From assembly GCA_045598325.1 (NCBI GenBank), contig JAZLLT010000064.1:1-64000 (forward strand): a DNA stretch of 64,000 bases, in the 5' to 3' direction. Shown here one piece after another: positions 43,205 through 52,817 of this stretch; within the stretch, counting starts at the first letter, position 1; each line of letters starts with the position of its first letter. The position numbers were made by a program, and so were the translations under genes. The notes under the pieces were generated by a model that saw only the letters and a program-made list of their open reading frames with translations, was not told where the DNA came from and searched no databases. This DNA comes from RUG14130 sp045598325. Lineage in GTDB: Bacteria; Bacillota; Clostridia; Christensenellales; Aristaeellaceae.

Positions 43205-45793
43205 ATGAAAATCACTTCCATGCGCACCTGCCACAGGACTGAGCCGATCGGCGTTTTTATGGACACACCCATATTCAGCTGGGTGACGGAGGATACCAAA
43301 GCGAAGAAGCAGGCTTCTGCCCGCGTGACCGTTTTTGAGGGGGAGAAGCTTGTATTCGACAGCGGCGATAAAACCGATATTTCTTCCCTTGCCTACAGGG
43401 CGGATATGCCCTTCAAGCCCCGCACCCGGTACGGCTGGCAGGTGAGCGTGACCGCCGATACCGGCGAAACTGCGGTAAGTCCCATGGCATACTTCGAAAC
43501 CGGCATCATGGACGGGACGATCAACGGAAAATGGATCGCCGCACCCTTTGACAAGTCACAGCATTCCATTCTGGTCAAGCGCTTCACGCTTCCCTGTAAA
43601 CCTGTGAAGGCCCGCGCCTATGTGATGGGACTGGGCATGTATGAGGTGAACATCAACGGCCAAAAGGCCACCGATGAGGTGCTTTTGCCGTTCTGCAACG
43701 ACTACAACACATGGCTGCAGGCGGTCACCATGGATGTGACGGACTTGCTCAGCGCGGGCGAAAACAGGCTGGATGTCTGGCTGGGCAAGGGCTGGTACAT
43801 GGGCCGTTTCGGCTTCGGCAAGGACCGCTGCTGCGTGTGGGGCGACCAAATGAAGCTCCTCATGGAGGTGGTCGTCGAGCTTACGGACGGAAGCATCGTT
43901 ACCGTGCAAACGGATGAAAGCTGGCAGGCGGCGGTTTCGCCCATCGTCGAGAGCGGCATCTACAACGGTGAATACTACGATGCCCGTCTGGAAGGCGATG
44001 AAAATAAAGGAAATCTGCCCTTCTGTGTATCCGCTGAGGCGCCCCTCGGCAGGGTCATGGATCGCATTTCTCCGCCCCTCACCGTTTGCGATACGCTGAC
44101 TGTGCCCACGCTCATTGTGACGCCCAAGGGGGAGCAGGTGCTCGATTTCGGTCAGAACGCCACAGGCTGGATCGAGTTTGACTGCGATGTGCCCGCGGGA
44201 TGGAAGGTCGTTTTGTCCTGCAGCGAGATCATGCAGGACGGCTGCTTCTACCGCGAAAATCTCCGCTCCGCCGAGGCGCGGTATGAGTATACGAGCAAAG
44301 GCGTGCCCGCTCATGTGTGCCCCCGCTTCACCTTCTTCGGCTTCCGCTATGTGAAGGTGGAGGGCATCGAAAAGGTGGATCCCGCGGCGTTCACCGCCCG
44401 CGTCATACACAGTAAACTCGATGTGACCGGTCACATTGAGACCAGCAACCCCAAGGTCAATCAGCTCATCCGCAACGCCTTCTGGGGGCAGATCGGCAAT
44501 TTCGTGGATGTGCCCACGGACTGCCCGCAGCGAGACGAGCGCATGGGCTGGACCGGTGATGCGCATGTGTTTGCGCCCACCGCGTCCTTCAATATGGCAA
44601 CCTTCCCGTTTTATCAGAAATATCTTTACGACATGCTGGAGGAGCAGAAACAGGTATTTGGCTCCGTGCCTCATGTGATCCCCTATCTGAACCTCAGAAA
44701 CAGCGTGGCCGAGGGCAAGTCCACCGAGGACAGCGGCAGCCACGGCGCCTGCGCGTGGTCGGACGCCGCCACAGGCATTTCATGGACGCTGTATACCTTC
44801 TTCGGCGACAAGGATCAGCTTGCCCGCAACTACGAGAACATGAAACTGTGGACGGAGTGGATCTACCGTCAGGACGAGCGCAACTGCGGCGGATGCCGCC
44901 TGTGGCTGTGCGGAAAGCATTTCGCCGATTGGCTCGCCCTCGATAACCCGGACAAGGATTCGCCTTACGGCGGCACCGATCCCTACTATGTGGCTTCGTT
45001 CTACTATTATTATTCTGTTGACCTTACCTGCAGGGCAGCTGAGGTGCTGGGCTATACCGAGGATATAAAGCGCTACCGGAAGCTGCGCGCCGAAATCAAG
45101 GACGCGTTCCAGAAAGAATTCTTCACGCCCACCGGACGCATCGCCGAACCCACGCAGACCGCCATGCTGCTGGCGCTTGCGCTGAACCTCGTGCCCGAAG
45201 GCAGGGAGGAGCGCATCCGCAATGACCTCAAAAAGAAGATCGAGCAGCGCAAAATGCACCTTGATACCGGCTTTGTGGGCACCTACTACCTCTGCCGTGT
45301 CCTTACCGAAAACGGCATGGGAGACATCGCCTACACGCTGCTGCTCAATGAGGACCTGCCTTCATGGCTGTATGAGGTCAACATGGGTGCCACCACGGTG
45401 TGGGAGAGATGGAACAGCGTGATGCCGGACGGACACTTGTCCAGCACCGGCATGAACAGTTTGAATCACTACGCCTACGGCTCCGTGGTCGAGTGGATGT
45501 ACCGCTGCATGTGCGGTCTGAATCCCGTGGAAGAAGCGCCCGGCTTCAAGAAGGTGACCTTTGCGCCCGTGAGCGATGTGCGCTTTGATTACGCGGATGC
45601 CTCCTACGATTCCGCGGCGGGACGCTACGAGTTCGGCTGGAAGAAGGACGGGGACGGCATCCTCTACCACATCACCGTGCCCTTCGACTGCGAGGCGGAG
45701 TATGTCCCCGAAAGGGAGACCTATACCGTGAACGGAGTGAAGAAGAGCGGCAAGTGCACTTTGACCGCGGGCAAGTACGAAATCAAAGCATAA
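43205..45793 (+). CDS. GH78 alpha-L-rhamnosidase
   Basis: Hydrolyses terminal alpha-L-rhamnose. 862 residues from ATG 43205 (GGGAGGGACAGAT). The N-terminal beta-sandwich (EPIGVFMDTPIFSWVTED) is the Bac_rhamnosid_N type. The catalytic (alpha/alpha)6 barrel has VDVPTDCPQRDERMGWTGDAHVF, the strongest family signature with its acidic residues. The block GATTVWERWNSV follows, and the C-terminal domain ends with FDCEAEYVPERETYTVNG. No signal peptide, so it acts inside the cell. With the GH106-like gene it makes rhamnose release a theme of the window. Confidence 0.94.
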   Translation: MKITSMRTCHRTEPIGVFMDTPIFSWVTEDTKAKKQASARVTVFEGEKLVFDSGDKTDISSLAYRADMPFKPRTRYGWQVSVTADTGETAVSPMAYFETGIMDGTINGKWIAAPFDKSQHSILVKRFTLPCKPVKARAYVMGLGMYEVNINGQKATDEVLLPFCNDYNTWLQAVTMDVTDLLSAGENRLDVWLGKGWYMGRFGFGKDRCCVWGDQMKLLMEVVVELTDGSIVTVQTDESWQAAVSPIVESGIYNGEYYDARLEGDENKGNLPFCVSAEAPLGRVMDRISPPLTVCDTLTVPTLIVTPKGEQVLDFGQNATGWIEFDCDVPAGWKVVLSCSEIMQDGCFYRENLRSAEARYEYTSKGVPAHVCPRFTFFGFRYVKVEGIEKVDPAAFTARVIHSKLDVTGHIETSNPKVNQLIRNAFWGQIGNFVDVPTDCPQRDERMGWTGDAHVFAPTASFNMATFPFYQKYLYDMLEEQKQVFGSVPHVIPYLNLRNSVAEGKSTEDSGSHGACAWSDAATGISWTLYTFFGDKDQLARNYENMKLWTEWIYRQDERNCGGCRLWLCGKHFADWLALDNPDKDSPYGGTDPYYVASFYYYYSVDLTCRAAEVLGYTEDIKRYRKLRAEIKDAFQKEFFTPTGRIAEPTQTAMLLALALNLVPEGREERIRNDLKKKIEQRKMHLDTGFVGTYYLCRVLTENGMGDIAYTLLLNEDLPSWLYEVNMGATTVWERWNSVMPDGHLSSTGMNSLNHYAYGSVVEWMYRCMCGLNPVEEAPGFKKVTFAPVSDVRFDYADASYDSAAGRYEFGWKKDGDGILYHITVPFDCEAEYVPERETYTVNGVKKSGKCTLTAGKYEIKA

Positions 45794-45808
45794 ATACCCG
45801 TCATGCAG

Positions 45809-45841
45809 GCGGCCGGTGGGTGAGTTCCATCTGCCGGCCGC
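45809..45841 (+). repeat. GC-rich stem-loop before the metallophosphoesterase gene
   Basis: GCGGCCGG pairs with CCGGCCGC, 8 bases of very stable stem, just before the GGGGAG ribosome site. No T tract; it may separate or modulate translation of the downstream gene. Confidence 0.5.
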
Positions 45842-45852
45842 GGGGAGTTGAT

Positions 45853-46593
45853 ATGAGCCTGTTTGCAATAGGAGATCTCCATCTCCATTTTTCCTCCGAG
45901 TTGAAAGCCCCCGGGCAGCTGCGCGATTCCGTATGGAGGAACCACGAGGCGCTGTTTCAAAAGAACTGCCGTGAACTTATCCGCGCGGATGATACGCTCG
46001 TTCTGCTGGGCGACCACAGTTGGGGCAAAAACAGGGCCGAGTGCGAAAAGGATCTGGAGTACATCTGCTCGCTTCCCGGGCGGAAGATCCTGCTGCGCGG
46101 GAATCACGATATGTTCTGGGACCCGAAAAAGACCGCCGCGCTGAACCGTGAATTTGAGGGAAAACTGTTCTTTCTCCAGAATAATTACGCGGCTTACCGG
46201 GATTATGCCATCGTCGGCACAAAAGGCTACACCTTTGAGGGACCGTTCTACATGCGGGGGCGCCGCGTCATCGACTGGGACAGAGAGGAAGAGGAACACG
46301 CCCGGAAACTGGTGGAGCGGGAGACGGAGCGCCTGCGCGCCTCCTTTGAAGCCGCCGCGCAGGATGGATACCGTAAGTTCCTTATGTTCCTGCACTATCC
46401 TCCGACGAACATCATGGAGACGGACAGCGCCTTCACCGAAATGGCGGAACAGTACGGCGCGGAGCAGGTCCTCTACGCGCACTGCCACGGCGAGAGCCGT
46501 TTTCATGACAGTCTGGAGGGCAGGCACCGCGGCATCGAATACCGCTTGGTGTCCGGCGACTGCCTGAGGTGGACGCCCGCGAGGATCCTGTAA
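45853..46593 (+). CDS. Metallophosphoesterase
   Basis: 246 residues of the calcineurin-like superfamily. Metal motifs in order are FAIGDLHLHF (D-x-H), LVLLGDHSWG (GDH, where GD is usual), LLRGNHDMFW (GNHD), FLMFLHYPP (H) and LYAHCHGES (H-x-H). Homologues are annotated as serine/threonine phosphatases or of unknown substrate. ATG 45853 is chosen by GGGGAG; the upstream in-frame start lies before the hairpin. It follows the GH78 gene by 59 bases. Confidence 0.87.
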   Translation: MSLFAIGDLHLHFSSELKAPGQLRDSVWRNHEALFQKNCRELIRADDTLVLLGDHSWGKNRAECEKDLEYICSLPGRKILLRGNHDMFWDPKKTAALNREFEGKLFFLQNNYAAYRDYAIVGTKGYTFEGPFYMRGRRVIDWDREEEEHARKLVERETERLRASFEAAAQDGYRKFLMFLHYPPTNIMETDSAFTEMAEQYGAEQVLYAHCHGESRFHDSLEGRHRGIEYRLVSGDCLRWTPARIL

Positions 46594-46622
46594 CGGGATA
46601 CCGGTCTGCCTTATCACAAAAT

Positions 46623-46659
46623 AAAAACGGAGCCGTGGATTTTTCCACGGCTCCGTTTT
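46623..46659. terminator. Bidirectional terminator between convergent operons
   Basis: AAAACGGAGCCGTGGA and its exact complement around TTTT, with A and T tracts on both sides. Confidence 0.9.
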
Positions 46660-46666
46660 GCTGTGT

Positions 46667-48442
46667 TTACCTGTAATATTGCGCCTGCGCCTCGAACATT
46701 TCGGCGTAGATGCCGTTTTCCCTGTTTACCAGTTCCTCGTGGGTGCCGAGTTCGGCGATTTTGCCTCCGCTGAACACGGCGATGCGGTCGCAGAAGCGGC
46801 AGGAGGAGAGGCGGTGGGAGATGTAGAAGGCGGTCTTGCCGCCGACGAGACTGTTGAAGCGCTTGTAGACCTCGTACTCCGCGATGGGGTCGAGCGCCGC
46901 GGTGGGCTCGTCGAGGATCACCACGGGCGCGTCCTTGTACAGGGCGCGGGCGATGGCGATCTTCTGCTTTTCGCCGCCCGAGGGCTCGATGCCGTCATCA
47001 AAGAAGTATTTGAACAGGCCCGTATCCGCGCCGTGCTCCATCTTCGCAACGGCCTCGCCGAGACCCGCCTTTTCGATGACTTCGGAGGGATCACCGTCTT
47101 CGCCGATGGTGATGTTTTCCTTCACGGTGAAGCCGACGAGCTTGAAATCCTGAAATACGGGGGCAAAGACCCGGCGGTAGGCGTCGTAATCATATTCGCG
47201 GATGTCCCGTCCGTCCATATAGACCGCGCCCTCGTCGGGATCGTACAGGCGGCACAGGAGTTTGATGAGGGTGGTCTTTCCGGCGCCGTTGAGTCCCACG
47301 ATGGACAGATGCTCGCCCGGTTCGACCGTCAGGTTGATCCCGTCCAGCACCTTCGTCTCTGTGCCGGGATAGGTGAAGGTGACATTTCTGAACTCGATGC
47401 GGTGGGGGAGATCGCTGACCGGCGCGTCGCCTTTGGCTGTCGTCTCGGGGCATTGCATGAAGCGGACATATTCATAGGCGTAGCCGCAGCGGCGCGCGAG
47501 GTCGGTCACTCCCGTGAATACGCCGGACAGGGAGCGGTCGAGCCCCGTTGACGCTTCCGTCAGCTGGGTCATGGTGCCGATGGAGATAAGTTTGCGGATG
47601 GCCAGTACGCCCGTATAGTACAGCGTCAAAAAGAGCTTGGCGACGATGACGACGGTGGAGAGCATTCCGCAGAGCACCTCGCAGCGTGCCTGCCACATCT
47701 GAACGCCCATGAAGTCCCTGTTCAGGCGCTTCCAGCGCTCCACCATCATGTCCCTGGCGTTGTACAGGCGAATTTCCTTTCCGTAGCGGAAGTCCGCCAC
47801 GGTGAAGCCGTAGTAGCCGAACAGGCGGTTATTGTCGGAGAGCATTTCCCAACTCTTCAGATACACGCGGTTGCGGAAGATGCTGATGATGCCGTTGAAC
47901 AAGGCGTTGAACGCCACCACGATGAGCAGCAGGGGCGCGCCCGCGGCGATGAGAACAACATAGCCGACCGACTGGATGAGGTCGCGCATGATGCCGAACA
48001 GGCAGTCCGTGATGCCGAAGACGCCGCCCGAATACCAGTCGATGCCGGTTTTCGCCTTTTCCAGTTGGTCGAGCGCCGCGCGGTCCTCCGTCAGCTTGAA
48101 GTCCAGATGCATGGTGTGACCGCTCAGGTCCAGACCGTGCTCGTTCTCCAGCATGTTCTGATCCTTGTGGAGGCGATTGCTGAGGAAGGAGCCGATCAGA
48201 CTGAGCAGACCCTCACCCAGGATCAGAGCGGCGATCAGAAGGATGATGCGCTTCAGATCGCGCTGCCCCGCCAACTCGTCGATGAGCATGGGGGTCATGA
48301 GCACCGCCACAAAGGGCTGCACGATGTCGATGAGGTTTTTGAGCGCCAGCCGCGCAAAGAAGCCGGGATGCCTCCGGAATGTGGAACCGAGCAGAAACCG
48401 TAGTACGGCGCGGATTTTTTTGAAGGAGGATTTTTCAGACAT
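46667..48442 (-). CDS. ABC exporter half-transporter, second subunit
   Basis: 591 residues: a six-helix transmembrane domain (about 1-330) and a nucleotide-binding domain with Walker A GLNGAGKTTLIK, Q-loop VFQDFKL, signature PSGGEKQKIAIARAL and Walker B VVILDEPTAALD, then an H-loop YISHRLSS. Such half-transporters pair as a heterodimer; the partner overlaps by 8 bases upstream. The signature begins with Pro in place of the usual Leu, a common asymmetry of heterodimers. Cargo unknown; operon context points to a product of the GH3-like and methyltransferase enzymes. Confidence 0.9.
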   Translation of the reverse strand: MSEKSSFKKIRAVLRFLLGSTFRRHPGFFARLALKNLIDIVQPFVAVLMTPMLIDELAGQRDLKRIILLIAALILGEGLLSLIGSFLSNRLHKDQNMLENEHGLDLSGHTMHLDFKLTEDRAALDQLEKAKTGIDWYSGGVFGITDCLFGIMRDLIQSVGYVVLIAAGAPLLLIVVAFNALFNGIISIFRNRVYLKSWEMLSDNNRLFGYYGFTVADFRYGKEIRLYNARDMMVERWKRLNRDFMGVQMWQARCEVLCGMLSTVVIVAKLFLTLYYTGVLAIRKLISIGTMTQLTEASTGLDRSLSGVFTGVTDLARRCGYAYEYVRFMQCPETTAKGDAPVSDLPHRIEFRNVTFTYPGTETKVLDGINLTVEPGEHLSIVGLNGAGKTTLIKLLCRLYDPDEGAVYMDGRDIREYDYDAYRRVFAPVFQDFKLVGFTVKENITIGEDGDPSEVIEKAGLGEAVAKMEHGADTGLFKYFFDDGIEPSGGEKQKIAIARALYKDAPVVILDEPTAALDPIAEYEVYKRFNSLVGGKTAFYISHRLSSCRFCDRIAVFSGGKIAELGTHEELVNRENGIYAEMFEAQAQYYR

Positions 48443-50282
48443 TCTCGGTCCCTCCTTCCTCGCGGTAGTACTGCGCCTGCACGCGGAACATTCCGGCGTA
48501 GGAGCCGTCCTTCGCCATCAGTTCGTCGTGCGTGCCGTACTCGGTCAGACGGCCGTTTTCAAATACCGCGATCCTGTCGCAGAAGCGGGTGGACGCGAGG
48601 CGGTGGGAGATGTAGACGGCGGACTTCTTTCCGATGATGCTGTCGAAGCGCTCGTAGAGGGTTTTCTCCGCCAGCGCGTCCAGCGCCGCGGTGGGCTCGT
48701 CCAGCACCATGATGGGCGCGTCCTTGTACAGTGCCTTGGCAAGGGCCAGCTTCTGCGTTTCGCCGCCGGACAGCTCGATGCCGTCGCCCGCGGCGATCTT
48801 GAGCAGCTCCGTCATGATACCCTTGGGCAGGGAGGCGATTTTTTCGCCCAAACCCGCCTGTTCCGCGGCTGCCTCTGCTTTGGCGCTGTCCGTCCTGTCC
48901 GCGGGGGCCATGGAGATATTCTCGGCGATGGGGAAGGCGAACAACTCCGTATCCTGAAAGGCGGGGGAGAACAGAGTGTACCACGCGTTCAGACTGTAAC
49001 TACCGATATCGGTGCCGTTCAGCGTGATGCGGCCTTGCGTGGGCTCGTAAAGCCGCAGCAGGAGTTTGATCATGGTGGTCTTGCCCGCGCCGTTCAGACC
49101 TACGACAGCCAGCTTTTCGCCGGGATGCAGGGTGAGGTTCAGGTCGGTCAGAGCATCGTGATCGCTGCCGGGATAGCGGTAGGAAACATGCTCAAAGCGG
49201 ATGGTGTATTCGCCCGCGGGGACGGGCGCGGTGTTTTTGCTTTCTTCCCGGGTGAGGTCCATGAAGGAGCGGAAATCGTCGATTTCAAGAGAAGTGCGCT
49301 TGTAGTCGCCGAAGCGGTGCATGAACTCCAGCAGCGCGCCGGAGAAAGCGTGCGCCATGGCGTAGAACAAGGTGAAATCGGCAATGGACATATCCTTTTT
49401 GAGGAAGGAATAGGTGAGCACCGCGTAGATGAGCACCTCGCCCGTCATAAAGAGCAGGCGGGTCATGACGGCATGCCACAGCCAGAGATCCTCGTGGTGC
49501 GCCAGACGCTCCTCGTGTTCGTCGCAGAGCTTTTTCTGCTTGCCGGTCAGGAATTTCGCCATGTCGAACAGGCGGATGTCCTTGGCGTAGTCAAAGTCCT
49601 GCGTCACGCGGGTCATATAGTGACGGCGGCGCCAGACGGGTGCCAGCCGGTCCCAGACCTCGGCTTTGTCCTTTTTGATGATCCTGTTGTAGCAGAGGAA
49701 CTGGATGACGGTCAGAATGACGAGCGCGATGATGAGCCGCGCGTCCAGAATGACCACGGCGGTCAGCGTCACGATGACGGTCACCAACTGGGTGCCCAGC
49801 GTCATGGTGAGGTGGTTCATGCCCTCGATGCCGTTGTCGTTCCCGTCCGTGGAATGGATCGCGCGCTGATGCAGGTCGAGCACCTCGGGACGCTCGAGCA
49901 TGCCGTAGGGAATGCTGAGCGCGGCGGAAACGCGCTCGGTGATCAGCTTCATGCGGATGCCGAGGTGGCGCATATAGACGACATTATCGAACACGGTCAC
50001 GCTGTGGAGGACCAGAGCGGCGGCGGTAAAGCCGATCATGCCCTTGAGCAGAAGCGCGTACTTCGTTTCTTCGGTAATATCACGCTCGATGAGGTCGATG
50101 ATGAAACGGGTGACGAAGCCCCAGTAATAGGAGGCGACGGATTTTGCCGCCATGACGAAAAATGCCAAAAACACAACAAAGACATCGTATTGCCATGTCT
50201 TTTTGAGCACATATTTCGTATTGTTCCACAGACCGTACGCTTTATGCAGCGGGTTGTCGGTCCGTTCCTTGAAGTCGCTCAT
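48435..50282 (-). CDS. ABC exporter half-transporter, first subunit
   Basis: 615 residues with the same layout: six TM helices (about 25-330), Walker A GLNGAGKTTMIK, Q-loop AFQDTELF, signature LSGGETQKLALAKAL, Walker B IMVLDEPTAALD and YISHRLAST. Both family members have the GLNGAGK variant of Walker A, so they are recent paralogues. It lies 9 bases downstream of the HD-GYP gene and is the first of the transporter pair. Confidence 0.9.
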   Translation of the reverse strand: MSDFKERTDNPLHKAYGLWNNTKYVLKKTWQYDVFVVFLAFFVMAAKSVASYYWGFVTRFIIDLIERDITEETKYALLLKGMIGFTAAALVLHSVTVFDNVVYMRHLGIRMKLITERVSAALSIPYGMLERPEVLDLHQRAIHSTDGNDNGIEGMNHLTMTLGTQLVTVIVTLTAVVILDARLIIALVILTVIQFLCYNRIIKKDKAEVWDRLAPVWRRRHYMTRVTQDFDYAKDIRLFDMAKFLTGKQKKLCDEHEERLAHHEDLWLWHAVMTRLLFMTGEVLIYAVLTYSFLKKDMSIADFTLFYAMAHAFSGALLEFMHRFGDYKRTSLEIDDFRSFMDLTREESKNTAPVPAGEYTIRFEHVSYRYPGSDHDALTDLNLTLHPGEKLAVVGLNGAGKTTMIKLLLRLYEPTQGRITLNGTDIGSYSLNAWYTLFSPAFQDTELFAFPIAENISMAPADRTDSAKAEAAAEQAGLGEKIASLPKGIMTELLKIAAGDGIELSGGETQKLALAKALYKDAPIMVLDEPTAALDALAEKTLYERFDSIIGKKSAVYISHRLASTRFCDRIAVFENGRLTEYGTHDELMAKDGSYAGMFRVQAQYYREEGGTENV

Positions 50283-50291
50283 GGATCCTGT

Positions 50292-52817
50292 TTATTTGAA
50301 CTGCAGTTCGATCCTGCCTTCCGTAAATTCTTTGATGAACAGTTCCGCCAGTTCCGGGTCGAACTGTTTTCCGCTGGCTTCCTTCAGGATGCCCAGCGCC
50401 TTTTCCACGGGATAGGGCTCTTTGTAGACGCGGCGGGAGGTCATGGCATCGAAGGAGTCCGCCACGCACAGGATGCGGGCGTACAGCGGGATATCCTGAC
50501 CGGCGATGCGGCGGGGATAGCCGCTTCCGTCATAGCACTCGTGGTGACCGATGACCGCGGGGATGACATAGTCCAGCGAGGGCAGATGGCGGATGATATT
50601 GACGGAGTTTTCTACATGCTTGGTCATCTCCGCGAATTCCTGGTCGGTGAGCCGCGTCTGCTTGTTGAGGATATGCTCGGGTACGCCGATCTTGCCCACA
50701 TCGTGCAGCAGCGCCGCTTCGTTGATGATCTCGATGCTGTCCGTGCCCAGACCGTACGCGTGGGCGAGGCGGGTGGCGTAGTACGCCACATTGTTGGAGT
50801 GGTTGAAGGTATAGTGGTCCTTGGCGTCGATGGCGGCGGTCAGGGCATAGATGGTGGGAGCGTAGGTGGAGTACACCTTCTGGTAATCCGCGGGTTCGTC
50901 CGCCTTGCCGGAGGTGGCGTCCTTGGTGGCGGCGTACATCCTGACACCGTTCTTGCCGGCGCGTTTCACCTGATAGACCGCCTGCTCCGCGTTGCCCAGC
51001 AGCTGCTTGGGCGTGGAGGCGGCGAAGGGGTAGACACAGATGCCGATGCTGGCCGTCATGGTCTTGCAGGAATCCAGATCGTCCGTGATGTTGCTGATGG
51101 CGGCGATCTGCTCCAGGATATGGGTCGCCAGATTCTGTGCGAAGACGGAGTTCGCCTCGGGCAGCAGCACCATGAATTCTTTTCCGCTGTAGCGTGCCAC
51201 GGAGCCGTTTTCGCCCACCACGCGCAGAAGGGTGGCGGCGATCAGGCGGAGGGCGGCGTCGCCCGCGGTGTTTCCGTAAAGCTGGTTGAAGAGTTTGAAG
51301 TCGTCGATGTTCACATGGATGAGCGCCAGAGAAGTATCCCGGCAGGCGTCGAACTGTCGGTTCAGTTCCTCCATGAAATACTTGCGGTTGGTCAGTCCCG
51401 TCAGATCGTCCGTTCGGGCGTCGTGGTCCGCCTTCTCGTACAGATTCGCGTTTTTGACCGCGATGGCGGCGACGGTTTTGACGGAGGTCAGGAAGGTATC
51501 ATCCGCGAAATTGAAGCGCTTGCCCTTCTCCTTGGGGGAGAGGATGAGTACGCCGATGAGCGTGCCCTTGTCGGTCAGGGGCACGAAGCAGCCCGCGTTC
51601 AGACCGGCGAGCAGCTGCTTTTCGTTTTCCCACAGGGAACGGTAGCCGTCGATGGAAGCGATCTCATGCTCCATCAGGCAGGCGTCCGTCTTTTCCAGAT
51701 GCTTGAGCACGGGATTGCCCGCGGTCAGGTAGATGTCGCGGCGCTCCAGAGGATTGCTTCCGCGGGTCATGACGAATTTCTCGCCCGTCCCGTCGGGCGT
51801 CAGCACGCTCACCCAACTCACGCCTGCGCCGCGGATGATGACGGAAATGAGTTCACCCAAAATGTCGTTGACGCTCAGCATGCGGGAGACATTGTGGCTG
51901 AAATCCTCCACCAACTGCGCGCGGTTCTGTTCCTCATGCCCGAACACATTGTCGATGGTGACTTTCATGCCCGCCGTGACGCCGATGGTGCACAGGGTGT
52001 ACAGCACGGATACGATCAGGATGCTCGTCTTTTGGCCCACGCCGAGGGCATGTACGAGCAGAGACTGCACGGGGTTGATGATGTATACGAATGCCAGACC
52101 CGTCGCCACGGCGGACAGCAGATAGCAGCTGCGCTGCGAGGTAAGCTGGGTCAGTTTGAACATGCGCTTGCGGTAGAGCATGAAGACCATGCAGACGGAG
52201 TTGATGATGCCGCCGATGATGTCCAGCGGGATGCCGGAGAAGACGGGCAGCATGATGAGGATATTGCCCGCGAGGATGGCGCAGCAGCCCAGCACGATGG
52301 GCAGGTAGGCGTTTTTCGTGGAGGGATCCTGCTTGACGCGCTGGCGGACCGTCAGCAGGATGTTGGCAAAAGCGAGGACCGCGCAGCCGTAGAGGATGAG
52401 AACGCCTCTGGTGTTGAAGGTGTATACGAAAGAGACCTCTCCGTCCATGAGGGCCACCGCTTCGGGGGGCGGGAGTAGGTCGGAAGTGAGGATGTTGATG
52501 AGATTGATGATGAGGACGGCGATGTAGATGGCGAAGTCCTGGATATTCGTTTTTTCATCCGCGTACCTGTGCAGGAAGTTGATGATGGCGCAAGGAACCA
52601 GACACAGCCCCAGCAGGGACGCGTCATACCAGACCTTGATGCCGGGCCACAGCCGGATGCGCATGAAGAGGGAGCCCGCTGCCCACAGAGTGAGCATGTA
52701 AAGCACCATTCTGAAGGAGCGCAGAACGCGGTTGCCGCCGGCATGCGTGAATGTGATCAGCAGAAAGACATAGCAAAGCAATGCTATGCTCGACACAAAG
52801 GTAAAACTGCCGCTCAT
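50292..52817 (-). CDS. 7TM-GAF-GGDEF-HD-GYP signalling protein (degenerate GGDEF)
   Basis: 841 residues. The N-terminal 7-8 helices (1-270) resemble the HisK-7TM sensor. A GAF domain follows (about 305-445), then a GGDEF domain (about 460-625) whose signature is RYSGKEF, lacking the second Gly and Asp needed for catalysis. The C-terminal HD-GYP domain (about 650-840) is intact: HDVGKIGVPEHIL and HHECYDGSGYP. The protein therefore probably degrades cyclic di-GMP, with the GGDEF acting as a GTP or c-di-GMP sensor. It overlaps the GH3-like gene by 4 bases. Confidence 0.9.
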   Translation of the reverse strand: MSGSFTFVSSIALLCYVFLLITFTHAGGNRVLRSFRMVLYMLTLWAAGSLFMRIRLWPGIKVWYDASLLGLCLVPCAIINFLHRYADEKTNIQDFAIYIAVLIINLINILTSDLLPPPEAVALMDGEVSFVYTFNTRGVLILYGCAVLAFANILLTVRQRVKQDPSTKNAYLPIVLGCCAILAGNILIMLPVFSGIPLDIIGGIINSVCMVFMLYRKRMFKLTQLTSQRSCYLLSAVATGLAFVYIINPVQSLLVHALGVGQKTSILIVSVLYTLCTIGVTAGMKVTIDNVFGHEEQNRAQLVEDFSHNVSRMLSVNDILGELISVIIRGAGVSWVSVLTPDGTGEKFVMTRGSNPLERRDIYLTAGNPVLKHLEKTDACLMEHEIASIDGYRSLWENEKQLLAGLNAGCFVPLTDKGTLIGVLILSPKEKGKRFNFADDTFLTSVKTVAAIAVKNANLYEKADHDARTDDLTGLTNRKYFMEELNRQFDACRDTSLALIHVNIDDFKLFNQLYGNTAGDAALRLIAATLLRVVGENGSVARYSGKEFMVLLPEANSVFAQNLATHILEQIAAISNITDDLDSCKTMTASIGICVYPFAASTPKQLLGNAEQAVYQVKRAGKNGVRMYAATKDATSGKADEPADYQKVYSTYAPTIYALTAAIDAKDHYTFNHSNNVAYYATRLAHAYGLGTDSIEIINEAALLHDVGKIGVPEHILNKQTRLTDQEFAEMTKHVENSVNIIRHLPSLDYVIPAVIGHHECYDGSGYPRRIAGQDIPLYARILCVADSFDAMTSRRVYKEPYPVEKALGILKEASGKQFDPELAELFIKEFTEGRIELQFK

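Noticed and set aside
48165..52478. 1437-codon open frame on the plus strand
   Set aside because: It is antisense to the ABC and HD-GYP genes, has no recognisable motif and low-complexity His/Asp/Gly composition, and exists because GC-rich codon bias suppresses stops.
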